Below, piece after piece: positions 26,789-36,566 of a DNA stretch of 64,000 nucleotides (position 1 is the first letter of the stretch; each line of letters starts with the position of its first letter). A program made the position numbers and the translations under genes. The stretch spans positions 226,262 to 290,261 of the forward strand of contig QOOS01000001.1 in the NCBI GenBank assembly GCA_003331425.1, in the 5' to 3' direction. The stretch is from Candidatus Nitrosopumilus sp. Lineage in GTDB: Archaea > Thermoproteota > Nitrososphaeria > Nitrososphaerales > Nitrosopumilaceae. The notes beneath the pieces are model-generated. The model saw only the letters and a program-made list of their open reading frames with translations. It was not told where the DNA came from and did not search any database.

Positions 26789-28144
26789 TTGAAAATACCA
26801 AGAATTGTTTTAGCAGGAGCGACTAGTGGAGTTGGTAAAACATCGATCACATGTTCAATAATACACGCTTTACAAAAAAGGGGTTTTTCAGTACAACCAT
26901 TCAAAGTGGGCCCTGATTATATTGATCCCAGTTATTTGTCAACTATTTCAAAAAATGAAACATACAATCTTGATGTATGGTTAATGGGTAAAAAACAAGT
27001 TTTAGATAGTTTCGTAACTCATTCAAATTCAGATATTTCAATTATTGAGGGTGTTATGGGATATTATGATGGATTTGAGGGAAATTCTAATCATGCTAGT
27101 ACTCATCATGTAGCATCCATAACTAAATCTCCTGTAATTTTAGTATTAGATGCAAGTAAAACTGCTCGTTCTATTGGTGCAACAGCTTTAGGATTTCAAA
27201 AATTCCACAAAAATTCTAGAATTGTTGGAATTATTTTGAATAAAATTGGAAGTAAAAAGCATGAAATTTTATGTCGAGATGCATTAGAAAAAACAAAATT
27301 ACCCGTTATTGGAGTAATTCCAAAAAACCCAATATTAAATTTAGAATCTAGACATCTTGGATTAATTTCTACATATGATAATAAGATTTTAAAAAATAAA
27401 TTAGAAAAAGTTTCAAAGATAATTTCAGAGTCATTAGATGTAGATAAAATTTTAAAAATTATTAAAAATCCTGTACCTATTCCTAAAAATAAAATAAAAG
27501 TTAATAAAAAATCTAAAGTAAAAATTGCAGTTGCTTTAGATAATTCTTTTAATTTCTATTATGATGATAATTTGAATGCATTAAGACGCAATGGTGCATC
27601 ACTAACTTTCTTTAGTCCTATTAAAAATAAACAAATTCCAAACTGTGATGGGTTATACATTGGTGGAGGATTTCCTGAAATATTGGGAAATAATTTGTCA
27701 AAAAATCAATCAATGAAGAAATCAATCAAAAAATTTGCTGATAATGATTTTCCAATTTATGCAGAATGTGGTGGATTGATGTATCTAACTAAATCTATTA
27801 CTAATGATAAAAAAAAATACAAAATGGTTGGTTTGATAGATGCTGAAACTATTATGACAAAAAAAATGAGGCTAAATTATACAAAAGGAAAATTCTCTAG
27901 TCAAAATATTCTATCTAATACTTTACATGGATTTAGAGGACATGAGTTTCATTATTCTCAATTAAAATCAGTTGCATCTGATTCAAAATTTGCTTTTGAT
28001 TTAGAAATTGGGGAAGGAATTAAAAATCATAAAGACGGAATTATTCAAAATAATACTCTTGCTTCATATGGTCATCTTTATTTTGATAGTTCTAATTATG
28101 CCCAAATTTTTGTCAATAATTGTATAAATGAATCACATAGGTAG
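26789..28144 (+). CDS. cbiA: Cobyrinate a,c-diamide synthase
   Basis: The 451-residue ATP-dependent amidase amidates the a and c side chains of cobyrinate, with glutamine as donor. The dethiobiotin-synthetase-like N-terminus has ATSGVGKTSITCSI (P-loop, about 11-24), QPFKVGPDYIDPSYL and EGVMGYYDGF (about 89-98). The C-terminal glutaminase domain has AECGGLMYLT (nucleophile Cys near 329) and GHEFHYS. The start is a TTG; no ATG precedes the P-loop. It is divergent from cobO. Confidence 0.92.
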   Translation: MKIPRIVLAGATSGVGKTSITCSIIHALQKRGFSVQPFKVGPDYIDPSYLSTISKNETYNLDVWLMGKKQVLDSFVTHSNSDISIIEGVMGYYDGFEGNSNHASTHHVASITKSPVILVLDASKTARSIGATALGFQKFHKNSRIVGIILNKIGSKKHEILCRDALEKTKLPVIGVIPKNPILNLESRHLGLISTYDNKILKNKLEKVSKIISESLDVDKILKIIKNPVPIPKNKIKVNKKSKVKIAVALDNSFNFYYDDNLNALRRNGASLTFFSPIKNKQIPNCDGLYIGGGFPEILGNNLSKNQSMKKSIKKFADNDFPIYAECGGLMYLTKSITNDKKKYKMVGLIDAETIMTKKMRLNYTKGKFSSQNILSNTLHGFRGHEFHYSQLKSVASDSKFAFDLEIGEGIKNHKDGIIQNNTLASYGHLYFDSSNYAQIFVNNCINESHR

Positions 28145-28163
28145 GTATTTTTGAATAAAAATA

Positions 28164-28207
28164 GGAACCTCCTTTCCGGCAAAAGCAAGGAGGGCTCTAT
28201 GATTCCT
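28164..28207 (+). other. Hairpin with perfect CCTCCTT/AAGGAGG stem downstream of cbiA
   Basis: Bases 28168-28174 (CCTCCTT) pair perfectly with 28187-28193 (AAGGAGG). Inside, GC-AAAA-GC (28079 plus 100 to 186, that is 28179-28186) can close a tetraloop, and outside AGGAA (28163-28167) can pair with TTCCT (28203-28207) across a 9-base bulge. The G+C-rich core stands out in an AT-rich 163-base spacer. Right after the stem an ATG (28199) opens a 7-codon frame to a TAA, with AAGGAGG as a perfect ribosome-binding sequence; this could be chance. It may be a small RNA, a 3' stabiliser for cbiA, or part of a leader. No known RNA family was recognised. Confidence 0.45.
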
Positions 28208-28307
28208 TTTGTTTGTGTATAACCAAAAATATTATTCATTTTATTAAAACTAAATCAAAATTTGATCCTAGTGATAATTCAATTTAGATTATAGAAAAAT
28301 GATTCTT

Positions 28308-29822
28308 TCATATTGTTTTCAAAAATTTTTCTGAATCATCTTTGATTTGTTTTTTCTTATCTTCTGACATATTTTTGATAGTTGAAAAGACTGTCCAAAG
28401 TCTTGGATTATTTTTTAATTTGTTTTGATTTTTCAAAAAAAAGTTCCAATAAAGATAATTAAATGGACATGCATCTTTACCATTTTTTGCTTTAACATCG
28501 TATTCACAATTTTTACAATAGTCTGACATTTTATTGATATAATTTCCACTTGCAGCATATGGTTTTGAACCGAGAATTCCTCCATCAGCATAAAGAATCA
28601 TTCCATGTGTATTAGGTAATTCTACCCATTCAAATGCATCTGCATAGACAGATAGATACCAATCACAAACTTGTTTAGGCTCAATTCCTGCAATTAATGC
28701 AAAATTTCCAGTAATCATTAATCTTTGAATATGATGTGCATATGCTTCTTGCTTAGTTTGTTCAATGCAGTTTTTCATACAATTCATTTTTGTTTTTCCA
28801 TCCCAGTAAAAATTTGGAATTTTATTTTTTGCATTAAAAAAATTTGTTTGATTATATTTTGGCATAAAGTGCCAGTAAATTCCTCTTACATATTCTCTCC
28901 ATCCTAAAATTTGTCTTACAAATCCTTCTATTGATTCAATTGGTAAATCTTTTTTTTGTAAAACTTTTTCAATTACTTCATGTGGATTTAGTAATCCTAT
29001 GTTTAGATAAATTGATAAAACTGAATGATAAAGAAATTTTTCTTTTTCTTTCATTGCATCTTCATATGGACCAAAAAATTCTAGTCTATTTTTAATAAAA
29101 TCATCTAAACTTTTTACTGCATCTTGTTTTGTTGTTGCAAACCAAAATGGTTCTAAATCTCCAAAATGTTTTGTATATTTTTTATTTAGTTGTGTAATTA
29201 CACGTTGTGTAATTTTATCTGGTTTACAAATTAACGGAGAAGGAATTTCTGGATGATTTTTTGGTAGTCTTTTTCTATTTTTAACGTCATAATTCCATTT
29301 TCCACCAATTGGTTTTCCTTTATTATCAATTAGAATTTTGTATTTTTTTCTCATTTGTTGATAAAAATTTTCCATTTTGAGTTCTTTTCTAGACTCTGCC
29401 CAGTCTGAAAATTCATCTATTTTACAAAAAAATCTTGTATCTTCCATAATGGTCACTGGAATATCTAGCAATTTTTCCCATTTTTTTACCTCGTCTAGGA
29501 CACGATATTCACTAGGATGTGTAATTTTGATAGATTTTGGATTAAATTTCTTACATTGACGCTCTAATTCTTTTGTAAAGTTTTTCTCAGATTTATTAAA
29601 TTCAATATATGTTACATTAAACTTATTTTTTTTAAGTTCATCTGCAAAATGACGCATTGCACTAAATAACAAAACAAGTTTTTTTCTATGATGATTTGCA
29701 TATTCTATTTCATTTGAAACTTCCATCATCAATATTTTATCTTCATTTTTTCTAATTTTTTCTAATGATGAAATTTCTAAAGATAACTGATCTCCTAATA
29801 TAACTATTAAATTACGAATCAA
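28308..29822 (-). CDS. Photolyase/cryptochrome-related FeS flavoprotein (FeS-BCP/PhrB type)
   Basis: The 504-residue protein belongs to the iron-sulfur bacterial-type cryptochromes and (6-4) photolyases. The Rossmann N-terminus (LIVILGDQLSLEIS) and the FAD-binding helical C-terminal domain (RQILGWREYVRGIYW; HAHIQRLMITGNFALIAG-like block near 370; WYLSVYADAFEWVELPNT) are clear. Cysteines that would bind the [4Fe-4S] cluster lie at about 347 (MNCMKNC) and in YCKNC...ACPFNYLYW (about 439-460). It likely repairs UV photoproducts with light. It sits between cobalamin genes but shows no link to them. Confidence 0.88.
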   Translation of the reverse strand: MIRNLIVILGDQLSLEISSLEKIRKNEDKILMMEVSNEIEYANHHRKKLVLLFSAMRHFADELKKNKFNVTYIEFNKSEKNFTKELERQCKKFNPKSIKITHPSEYRVLDEVKKWEKLLDIPVTIMEDTRFFCKIDEFSDWAESRKELKMENFYQQMRKKYKILIDNKGKPIGGKWNYDVKNRKRLPKNHPEIPSPLICKPDKITQRVITQLNKKYTKHFGDLEPFWFATTKQDAVKSLDDFIKNRLEFFGPYEDAMKEKEKFLYHSVLSIYLNIGLLNPHEVIEKVLQKKDLPIESIEGFVRQILGWREYVRGIYWHFMPKYNQTNFFNAKNKIPNFYWDGKTKMNCMKNCIEQTKQEAYAHHIQRLMITGNFALIAGIEPKQVCDWYLSVYADAFEWVELPNTHGMILYADGGILGSKPYAASGNYINKMSDYCKNCEYDVKAKNGKDACPFNYLYWNFFLKNQNKLKNNPRLWTVFSTIKNMSEDKKKQIKDDSEKFLKTI

Positions 29823-29889
29823 ATCGAATCAATTTTAAATAAATTTCTTAACATATTACCCTTATTTCAAATAATGAAATTTTTTTATA

Positions 29890-30531
29890 TTAATTGGATG
29901 ATTCAGCTCTAATTAATTTAAAAATTGCATTGATAATTGCTGATGCTGAAGAACTTCCTCCTTTTCTTCCTAAATTAGTTATGAATGGTGTTTCTTTCAA
30001 TTTTGATAACTCTTCTTTTGATTCTGGTGCACAAATGAATCCAACTGGAATTCCTATGATTAATGCAGGTTTTACAATTCCTTCGTTGACCATTTCAATT
30101 ACTTCCATTAAAGCAGTTGGTGCATTTCCTATGGCAACTATTCCACCATCGATATCATTTTTTGCAACTCTCATTGAAACTTGAGAACGTGTTTTTCCTT
30201 CATCTTTAGCTTGTTGCATTATTTCTGGTTTAGATATGTTACAAACTATTTCATTACCAAAATCTTTTGGGTTTTGTTTATTGAGTCCACCAATTACTCC
30301 ATTTACATCCACTACTATGCTACATCCATTTTTGAGAGCATTCATACCACTTTCTATAGCATCTTTTTGAAAAATGAGCCTATTTTTGTCTGCAAAATCA
30401 AAATCAGCAGTAGAATGAATTATTCTTCTTACAATAGGCCATTCTTTTTCATTATAATTATGTGATCCAATTTCATCTTCGATCATTTTCATGCTTGCAT
30501 CTTCAATTGATTGGCCTTTCTTAGTTTGCAT
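29890..30531 (-). CDS. cbiC: Precorrin-8X methylmutase
   Basis: The 213-residue enzyme moves the methyl group from C11 to C12 to form hydrogenobyrinate or cobyrinate. The N-terminal IEDASMKMIEDEI, the active-site histidine motif VRRIIHSTADFDF (about 38-50), DVNGVIGGLNK and IIGIPVGFICAPESKE (about 160-175) are family hallmarks. It is the last gene of the cbiD-cbiG-cbiX-cbiC operon on this strand and starts inside the end of cbiX (11-base overlap). Confidence 0.93.
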   Translation of the reverse strand: MQTKKGQSIEDASMKMIEDEIGSHNYNEKEWPIVRRIIHSTADFDFADKNRLIFQKDAIESGMNALKNGCSIVVDVNGVIGGLNKQNPKDFGNEIVCNISKPEIMQQAKDEGKTRSQVSMRVAKNDIDGGIVAIGNAPTALMEVIEMVNEGIVKPALIIGIPVGFICAPESKEELSKLKETPFITNLGRKGGSSSASAIINAIFKLIRAESSN

Positions 30532-31273
30532 TCTCTACTTCCTTTGCTCTTTCTAATATTAAATCTACCATTTTTTGATCTGTTCCAATATGTTTTGTAA
30601 TATAGCTTTTTTTAATCTTAGAATTTTCTAATGCTGGTATCAAATCATTATTGATATCTGTTTTAACGTGTGCCCCTTCATGAAGAAAATAAAATACATT
30701 AACTAGAACATTTGGATCATTCTTTTCAACAGTTTTAATTCCTTCAAAAATATCTGGTTGTTCTATTTCTAACCATGATCTACTCACATTTCTGTAATTA
30801 TCTTTTAATCCATTTACAATATAATCAATTGATCTTTGTGCATTAGGATCCATGCTTCCATGACCAATAATCATTACATCTACTTCCTTATCTTCTAAAG
30901 TAATTTGATTTTCTTTTAGTGCTGATTCTACTCTACTTTGAACTATTTCTACCAAAGTTTTATGCATCATCATTGGTTTGGTAACAAGAAATTTTATTTT
31001 AGTATCTTTTTGAAACTTCATAACATCCGCAACAGCATTTTTTACTTTTTTTCCTGGATATAGAAAATATGGAACTATTGTAAGTGTATCAATATCTTGT
31101 TTTAGGATTTTTTCAATTCCATCTTCAATATATGGTGGTTCAACCTCTAAAAAACAAAAATCAACAAAAGAATATTCTCCTTTATCCCTAATTCCTTCAC
31201 AAATTACTTCTAATTCTTCAGATGCTTCTCTTTGTCGACTTCCTCTATCAATTATTAATAATCCACGTTTCAA
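30521..31273 (-). CDS. cbiX: Sirohydrochlorin cobaltochelatase, duplicated CbiX
   Basis: The chelatase (250 residues) inserts cobalt into sirohydrochlorin at the head of the corrin branch. The protein is an internal tandem duplication of the roughly 120-residue CbiX unit. The C-terminal half has GHGS (His138) and FLHEGAHVKTDI (His202), the metal-binding histidines. The N-terminal half has DRGS (Arg10) and FLYPGKKVKNA (Lys76) at the same positions, so it has lost them and only one half should be catalytic. It overlaps cbiG by 4 bases (ATGA) and cbiC by 11. Confidence 0.88.
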   Translation of the reverse strand: MKRGLLIIDRGSRQREASEELEVICEGIRDKGEYSFVDFCFLEVEPPYIEDGIEKILKQDIDTLTIVPYFLYPGKKVKNAVADVMKFQKDTKIKFLVTKPMMMHKTLVEIVQSRVESALKENQITLEDKEVDVMIIGHGSMDPNAQRSIDYIVNGLKDNYRNVSRSWLEIEQPDIFEGIKTVEKNDPNVLVNVFYFLHEGAHVKTDINNDLIPALENSKIKKSYITKHIGTDQKMVDLILERAKEVENAN

Positions 31274-32328
31274 TCTATTTTCCTCGCAATTGCTACTGTT
31301 AAATTTGGTGGGAATTTCTGCTTCTCCACAATTAATTCTCCTTTTGATACTTTAATTGCAGCAGCTTCAGAAACACTTGCTGTACCTTCAAATGCTTTTA
31401 CTGTGGTAGATGGATTTGGAGTAATGATTTCTGCAAGTTCTTCTCTATCAACATATTCTACAGGAACTTGCATTTCTTTTCCAAGATCGATTAATCCTTG
31501 TACATCTTCAGGTTTTTTAATTGAAACCAGCTTAGCAATAGATTTAGAACTCAAATTGAATTTATCTAAACAATAATCTATTCCCTCTTTGATTGTATCT
31601 TTTGTTGTATCCCAATGTAGTCCTATTCCAATAACTAAACTTTCAGGACGATAAATTACAGATTCTTGAGATAATTCATCATCAATTTCTTTATCTGAAA
31701 TTATTAAATGTGCTTTTGAATTTGATTTCTTTAATTCATCTAAACTATCATAAATTTTTACATTTTTTGGTAATTCTTTATACCATTTTTTATTACCTGC
31801 TTGTTGATAAACACCAATAGGTTCTGCATTTACCATATGTGCGCTAATTTTAGTTACTGTTGTTTCATCATCAATTTTCCAACCAAATTCTTTACCTACC
31901 AAATCCACTGCAATTGTTTTGTTTACATCTGCTGCAGTTGTAATAACTGGTAATGCATTTAATTTTTGAGAAATTTCTTGAGTTAATTCATTTGCTCCTC
32001 CTATATGGCCTGATAAAACACTAATCACAAAATTTGTTTTATCATCAATTACAATTACTGCAGGATCTGTTTTTTTATCTTTCAGATGTGGTGCAATTAA
32101 TCTTATTACTGCACCCAATGAAAAAAGACAAATTAATGCATTGGAATTTTTAAAAAGTTCAATGATTTTATTTGTTGTACCCTCAGAATACCATACTATT
32201 TCGTTATTTTGATTAGATAATTTCTCTGGTGCAAAAATGTCCCAATTAGGATAAAGTTCTTTTAATTTTTCTCCAATTTTGATACCATTTTTTGTTATTG
32301 CAAGAACTGCTACATTTTCCATAATCAA
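31270..32328 (-). CDS. cbiG: Cobalt-precorrin-5A hydrolase
   Basis: The 352-residue enzyme opens the lactone ring and removes the two-carbon fragment in the oxygen-independent corrin pathway. Recognisable parts are LFSLGAVIRLIAPHLKDKKTDPAVIVID (about 68-95), the LSGHIGGANELT block (about 104-115), TTAADVN, and the C-terminal CbiG domain (VIGIGLHWDTT to the end). Its stop overlaps cbiX by 4 bases. The frame opens at 32328; an ATG two codons on gives nearly the same protein. Confidence 0.92.
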   Translation of the reverse strand: MIMENVAVLAITKNGIKIGEKLKELYPNWDIFAPEKLSNQNNEIVWYSEGTTNKIIELFKNSNALICLFSLGAVIRLIAPHLKDKKTDPAVIVIDDKTNFVISVLSGHIGGANELTQEISQKLNALPVITTAADVNKTIAVDLVGKEFGWKIDDETTVTKISAHMVNAEPIGVYQQAGNKKWYKELPKNVKIYDSLDELKKSNSKAHLIISDKEIDDELSQESVIYRPESLVIGIGLHWDTTKDTIKEGIDYCLDKFNLSSKSIAKLVSIKKPEDVQGLIDLGKEMQVPVEYVDREELAEIITPNPSTTVKAFEGTASVSEAAAIKVSKGELIVEKQKFPPNLTVAIARKID

Positions 32329-32353
32329 AAATTTCTAACTTTAATAAAATACC

Positions 32354-33457
32354 TTACTCTTGTGATTTTCTAGCAAGGATCTGTCCTTCAAAATCAAATA
32401 ATATTACATCTATTGGAACTTTTTCTTCTGAATGTTTTCTCATATGCCTATACGTTTCACTACAAATTAGTTCAAAAAATCCAACAATGTTATTTTCTTT
32501 GATTATTTCTGAAACGTGTCTTGCAGTATTTGCTTTTTTAATACTTTGAATTACTTCTTCATTGGCATTGGCTTTTTTTGCTAATTCCGATAAAAAATTC
32601 ATATCAACTTTTGATCCTTTAACATGAGTTTGTTTTACACCAGCAGCCATTTTTGCCAGTTTTCCAATAAATCCTACAACATATGCTTTTTTGATATTTT
32701 TTCTACCGCATTGTTGTATTGTATATCCTGAAAAATCCCCCATTTGTACAAAGCAGTGAACTGGTAAATCAACAATTTTTTTAGCATATTCTTCACTTCT
32801 TCCACCTGTTGTTAATACTACAGTTTCGTTTCCTGCAGCAATTGCTACATCCAAATTTTGTCTAATTGATGCTGCATATGATGCTGTAGAAAATGGAATT
32901 ACAATTCCACTTGTACCTAAAATTGAAATTCCATCCTTAATTCCTAATCTGGGATTATCTGTTTTTGGCGCTAATTCTTTTCCTTTTGGTACTGAAATTA
33001 CAATTCTAATTCCTTTTTTCTCAAGAATTTCTTTTCCAACATCTCTTAAATTTTCATTAATCATTTTTTTTGGTACTGGATTAATTGCAGGTTTACCTAT
33101 TTCCAAACCTAAACCTGGTTTTGTAACTATACCTACACCTTCACCACCATCAATTTCAATCTTATCAGTTTTCTCTGTTAATGATAATTCAACAATTATT
33201 TCTGCACCATGTGTGACATCTGGATCATCACCACCATTTTTTATTACAGTACATTTCGCTTTTTCATTTCCAAATTCACAAGAATTAACAGGAATTTGAA
33301 TTGAGGAACCTCTCGGTAAAATAATATCTATATTTTCAATTTTTTTTTGATTAATTATTGATAATAATGCTGATTTTGCGGCAGCTGTGGCAGAACTACC
33401 AGTAGTATATCCTGTTTTCAATTCCACTTTTTTTTCTGACATATATCTTAGATTCAT
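32354..33457 (-). CDS. cbiD: Cobalt-precorrin-5B C1-methyltransferase
   Basis: The 367-residue enzyme methylates C1 of the ring in the anaerobic pathway. Hallmarks are the N-terminal LKTGYTTGSSATAAAKSAL (about 12-30), KNGGDDPDVTHG (about 73-84), GEGVGIVTKPGLGLEIGKPAINPVP (about 105-129) and FVQMGDFSGY with the QCGRKNIKKAYVVGFIGK region. It heads the operon with cbiG 25 bases downstream. The first ATG at 33457 lies about four codons before a second one; either could serve. Confidence 0.93.
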   Translation of the reverse strand: MNLRYMSEKKVELKTGYTTGSSATAAAKSALLSIINQKKIENIDIILPRGSSIQIPVNSCEFGNEKAKCTVIKNGGDDPDVTHGAEIIVELSLTEKTDKIEIDGGEGVGIVTKPGLGLEIGKPAINPVPKKMINENLRDVGKEILEKKGIRIVISVPKGKELAPKTDNPRLGIKDGISILGTSGIVIPFSTASYAASIRQNLDVAIAAGNETVVLTTGGRSEEYAKKIVDLPVHCFVQMGDFSGYTIQQCGRKNIKKAYVVGFIGKLAKMAAGVKQTHVKGSKVDMNFLSELAKKANANEEVIQSIKKANTARHVSEIIKENNIVGFFELICSETYRHMRKHSEEKVPIDVILFDFEGQILARKSQE

Positions 33458-33535
33458 TTTCTAGTATTAACTCTTATTTCATTAATGGTGAAATTTGTAC
33501 TATAGATTTAAAATTAAAAGTCAATTTAGATAATT

Positions 33536-34405
33536 ATGGTTAAATCTTTTCAAGTGGTTGTTACTGGAGCAAGTGGATTTGTTGCAAAAAATCTAAGAAA
33601 ATATTTATCTGAAAATAATATTAATTTAATTTCAATTTCACGAAATGATTTTAAAACATATAAAAATGAACAAAAAATTATTACTAAAAATTATAATGAA
33701 AAGATTATTGTTAATAAAATCAAAAATTCTGATGTATTAATTCATCTTGTAGGGATTGGAAAACAGTCTATAGATATTGATTATGAAATGATAAATGTTG
33801 AATTAACTAAACATATTGTAAATTTAGTAAAGAAGGCCAAAATTAAAAAAATTGTTTATAATAGTGGTCTAGGAGTTTCAAGTAAAACTTCTGTTGGATA
33901 TTTTATTTCTAAATACAAAGCAGAACAAATTATAATTAATTCAGGCTTAAACTACACGATTTTTAGACCCTCATACATTGTAGGAAAAGATGATTTGTTT
34001 ACAAAATTCTTAAAAAAACAGATTAAAATCAAAACAATTGAAATACCTGGTTCTGGCAAGTACTCAATTCAACCAATTTCAATAAATGACGTGGTAAAAA
34101 TTATTTTTCAATCATTTAATGAAATTAAATTTAAAAATAAAATATGTGATCTTGTTGGACCTGATTATCTAACTTTTGAACAATATGTAAAACTTTTTTG
34201 TAAAGGAAGTAAAATAAAGATAAAAAAAATTAATTTAGAAACTGCATATTATGATGCAATTAATAATAAAAATTCCAATTTTGGAATTGATGATCTAAAT
34301 ATTCTAGTTGGTGATTTTAAAGGAAATTATAAGCAATTAGAAAAAATTACACAAATAAAATTTGAATCTGTTGTAGAATTATTAAAGTCCGGCAGATTGC
34401 TTTAA
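33536..34405 (+). CDS. Atypical SDR / NDUFA9-like NAD(P)-binding protein
   Basis: The 289-residue protein has an N-terminal Rossmann motif [18 protein letters not shown] (about 6-23), a [13 protein letters not shown] segment and [13 protein letters not shown] (Tyr/Lys of the extended SDR active site, about 122-134). [16 protein letters not shown] follows. This looks like the complex-I-intermediate-associated (NDUFA9-type) and NmrA-like atypical SDR group, which bind NAD(P) and often lack a known substrate. A TTTAAAAT element about 25 bases upstream fits a leaderless start at the ATG. The 3' end overlaps metK by 24 bases. Confidence 0.75.
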   Translation: MVKSFQVVVTGASGFVAKNLRKYLSENNINLISISRNDFKTYKNEQKIITKNYNEKIIVNKIKNSDVLIHLVGIGKQSIDIDYEMINVELTKHIVNLVKKAKIKKIVYNSGLGVSSKTSVGYFISKYKAEQIIINSGLNYTIFRPSYIVGKDDLFTKFLKKQIKIKTIEIPGSGKYSIQPISINDVVKIIFQSFNEIKFKNKICDLVGPDYLTFEQYVKLFCKGSKIKIKKINLETAYYDAINNKNSNFGIDDLNILVGDFKGNYKQLEKITQIKFESVVELLKSGRLL

Positions 34406-35548
34406 AATTTCTGCTTTGTCAGTTTTTTCCCAACTAAATTCTGGTTCATTTCTTCCAAAGTGACCATATGCTGCTGTTTTTTTGTAAATTGGTCTTTTCA
34501 AATCTAGTTCTGAAATAATACCTGATGGTTTCATATCGAAATTCTTTCTAACTAATTCTTCTATTTGATTTTCTGGAATTTTATTGGTACCAAATGTATT
34601 GACATAAAGTGAAACTGGTTCTGCTACACCAATTGCATATGCTAGTTGAACTTCACATCTATCAGCAAATTTTGCTGCAACTAGATTTTTTGCAATATAT
34701 CTACACATGTAACAAGCAGATCTATCTACTTTAGATGGATCCTTTCCAGAAAAGGCTCCTCCACCATGTCTTCCAAAACCACCGTAACTATCAACAATGA
34801 TTTTTCTTCCAGTTAAACCTGCATCTCCATGAGGTCCACCAATAACAAATTTGCCTGTAGGGTTTATGTGAATTTTAATTTTATCATTCCAAAGATTTCC
34901 TAAAACAGGTTTGATTACCTTCTCAATTATCTCCTTTGTAATTTCTTCTTGAGATATTTCAGGTGCATGTTGTGTTGAAATTACAACTGTTTCAATTCCA
35001 GTTGGTTTGTTATCTTCATATTTTACTGAAACTTGAGATTTTCCATCTGGTCTAACCCATGGTAATGTATTATTTCTTCTAACTTCTGACAATCTTTGAA
35101 TTAATTTATGAGCTAACAAAATTGGCATAGGCATTAATTCTTCAGTTTCATTTGTTGCATAACCAAACATTAATCCTTGATCACCAGCACCTTGTTCTTT
35201 TTCTTCAGTTGCTGTAACTCCTTGACTGATATCTGGACTTTGTGAATGTAATCTTAAATCAACTTTACATGTATCACCATCAAACATCAATTCTTTATCA
35301 TTATATCCAATTTCTTTGATTGTTTTTCTTACTAATTCTTCTTGTGCTTTTTTATCAAAAACTGCTTTTGATGTTACTTCACCTGATACAACTACAAAAT
35401 CTGTTGTAACCATTGTTTCAACTGCAACTCTTGAATTTGGGTCTTGTTTTAGATATTCGTCTAAAAATGCATCTGAAATATTATCACATACTTTGTCTGG
35501 ATGACCTTCTGTTACTGATTCTGATGTAAATAGAAAAGTATTGGCCAT
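34382..35548 (-). CDS. metK: S-adenosylmethionine synthetase, bacterial type
   Basis: The enzyme (388 residues) makes SAM from ATP and methionine; the several methyltransferases and the radical SAM enzyme in this window depend on it. The sequence is of the bacterial MetK kind: [24 protein letters not shown] (8-31), [12 protein letters not shown] (about 116-127), the [21 protein letters not shown] block (about 237-257) and [20 protein letters not shown]. The archaeal-type SAM synthetase, which has a different sequence, is the norm in most archaea. Thaumarchaea are known to carry the bacterial form. The 3' ends overlap with the convergent SDR gene. Confidence 0.95.
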   Translation of the reverse strand: MANTFLFTSESVTEGHPDKVCDNISDAFLDEYLKQDPNSRVAVETMVTTDFVVVSGEVTSKAVFDKKAQEELVRKTIKEIGYNDKELMFDGDTCKVDLRLHSQSPDISQGVTATEEKEQGAGDQGLMFGYATNETEELMPMPILLAHKLIQRLSEVRRNNTLPWVRPDGKSQVSVKYEDNKPTGIETVVISTQHAPEISQEEITKEIIEKVIKPVLGNLWNDKIKIHINPTGKFVIGGPHGDAGLTGRKIIVDSYGGFGRHGGGAFSGKDPSKVDRSACYMCRYIAKNLVAAKFADRCEVQLAYAIGVAEPVSLYVNTFGTNKIPENQIEELVRKNFDMKPSGIISELDLKRPIYKKTAAYGHFGRNEPEFSWEKTDKAEILKQSAGL

Positions 35549-35567
35549 AAAACCACTCTTAATTTAA

Positions 35568-35834
35568 TTAAAGTTCATTTTCTAATTTGATAAATAATAC
35601 GTTGTTTCCTCTAACGATTACTCGACCATAATTTGCAATGGTTTTACTATCGTGGATTTCTTCCGCATCAGTCATTATCAAATTCATATATGAATCGACA
35701 TTATCCATTTTACCTTTGTATTCAACTTCGTTCTTTAATCTAACGGTAACTTTCTTTTTTGTACTTTTTTGAAGTATTGTTAATGGTCTTTTTGCACTAT
35801 TTGTTTGGGACACTAAATGTTCACTTATTTTCAA
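35568..35834 (-). CDS. LSm (Sm-like archaeal) RNA-binding protein
   Basis: The 88-residue protein has the two Sm motifs. Sm1 runs about 30-60 (VTVRLKNEVEYKGKMDNVDSYMNLIMTDAEE) and Sm2 about 68-83 (YGRVIVRGNNVLFI with the IRGxx core). Archaeal LSm proteins form seven-membered rings that bind U-rich RNA and tRNA precursors. It lies 19 bases upstream of metK on the same strand. It diverges from the RadB-like gene over 78 bases. Confidence 0.92.
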   Translation of the reverse strand: MKISEHLVSQTNSAKRPLTILQKSTKKKVTVRLKNEVEYKGKMDNVDSYMNLIMTDAEEIHDSKTIANYGRVIVRGNNVLFIKLENEL

Positions 35835-35912
35835 AAATTCCTGTCCAGCATAAAAGCCTTGCCACGATTGTAATTCTTTAAATTTTTTCTTATTTTTCTA
35901 TAAATCATACAA

Positions 35913-36566
35913 ATGATCTCAACTGGTTTAAAAAAAATAGATGATTTTCTGTCAGGAGGAATTCCTAATGGTGTAATTGTAGATATCTTTGGTGGAAATG
36001 GAACAGGGAAGACTCAATTATTATTACAATTATCAATTAACTCAATCAAAAATGGTGGCAAAGTTTTATTTTTAGATACTACAGGAGGATTTAGACCTGA
36101 AAGAATATTAGAAATTCAAAAAAAATCTAATTCAAATCTTAATTTACTTAACAACATTATAGTTTCTAGAATAACAAATACTTCAGAACAAATTAATTCA
36201 ATTAAAAATTTTAAAGAAAATAATTTCTCTTTAATTATTATAGATAATATTACTGATTTATTTTCTTATGAATATAAAAATAATCAATCCATCTTCAAAA
36301 AAAATTCTTTATTTATGAAGTATATGCGTGAATTATCCTTATACGCAGTCACTCATAAAGTTCCTATTGTTATTACTAATATGATTAGAAACTCAAATGA
36401 GCAAGAAGTTGAAAACATGTCTACAGCAATAGATCTTTTTACACATATCAAAATCCATCTTTTTAAAAATTCATCTATTTACAATGGAGAGATATCTTCT
36501 CCTTTCAATAAAGAAAATTTTTCTTATACAATTACATCTTCTGGTTTATCTGATGCTGAGTTTTAA
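35913..36566 (+). CDS. RadB-like RecA-superfamily ATPase
   Basis: The 217-residue protein is a bare RecA/RadA core without the N-terminal HhH domain of RadA. The Walker A motif GGNGTGKTQ (27-35) is intact, LIIIDNITDLF (about 106-116) is the Walker B region, and VITNMIR (about 147-153) stands where RadA has its L2-like loop. RadB-type paralogues assist recombination but do not replace RadA. The pairing with an RPA gene, with which it converges and shares 4 bases, fits a DNA-repair function. Lys/Asn/Ile-rich composition is higher than in neighbours. Confidence 0.75.
   Translation: MISTGLKKIDDFLSGGIPNGVIVDIFGGNGTGKTQLLLQLSINSIKNGGKVLFLDTTGGFRPERILEIQKKSNSNLNLLNNIIVSRITNTSEQINSIKNFKENNFSLIIIDNITDLFSYEYKNNQSIFKKNSLFMKYMRELSLYAVTHKVPIVITNMIRNSNEQEVENMSTAIDLFTHIKIHLFKNSSIYNGEISSPFNKENFSYTITSSGLSDAEF

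Noticed and set aside
28308..29822. Photolyase-like gene as part of cobalamin synthesis
   Set aside because: It is a clear flavoprotein of the photolyase family; only its place is between cobalamin genes, with its own flanking gaps.
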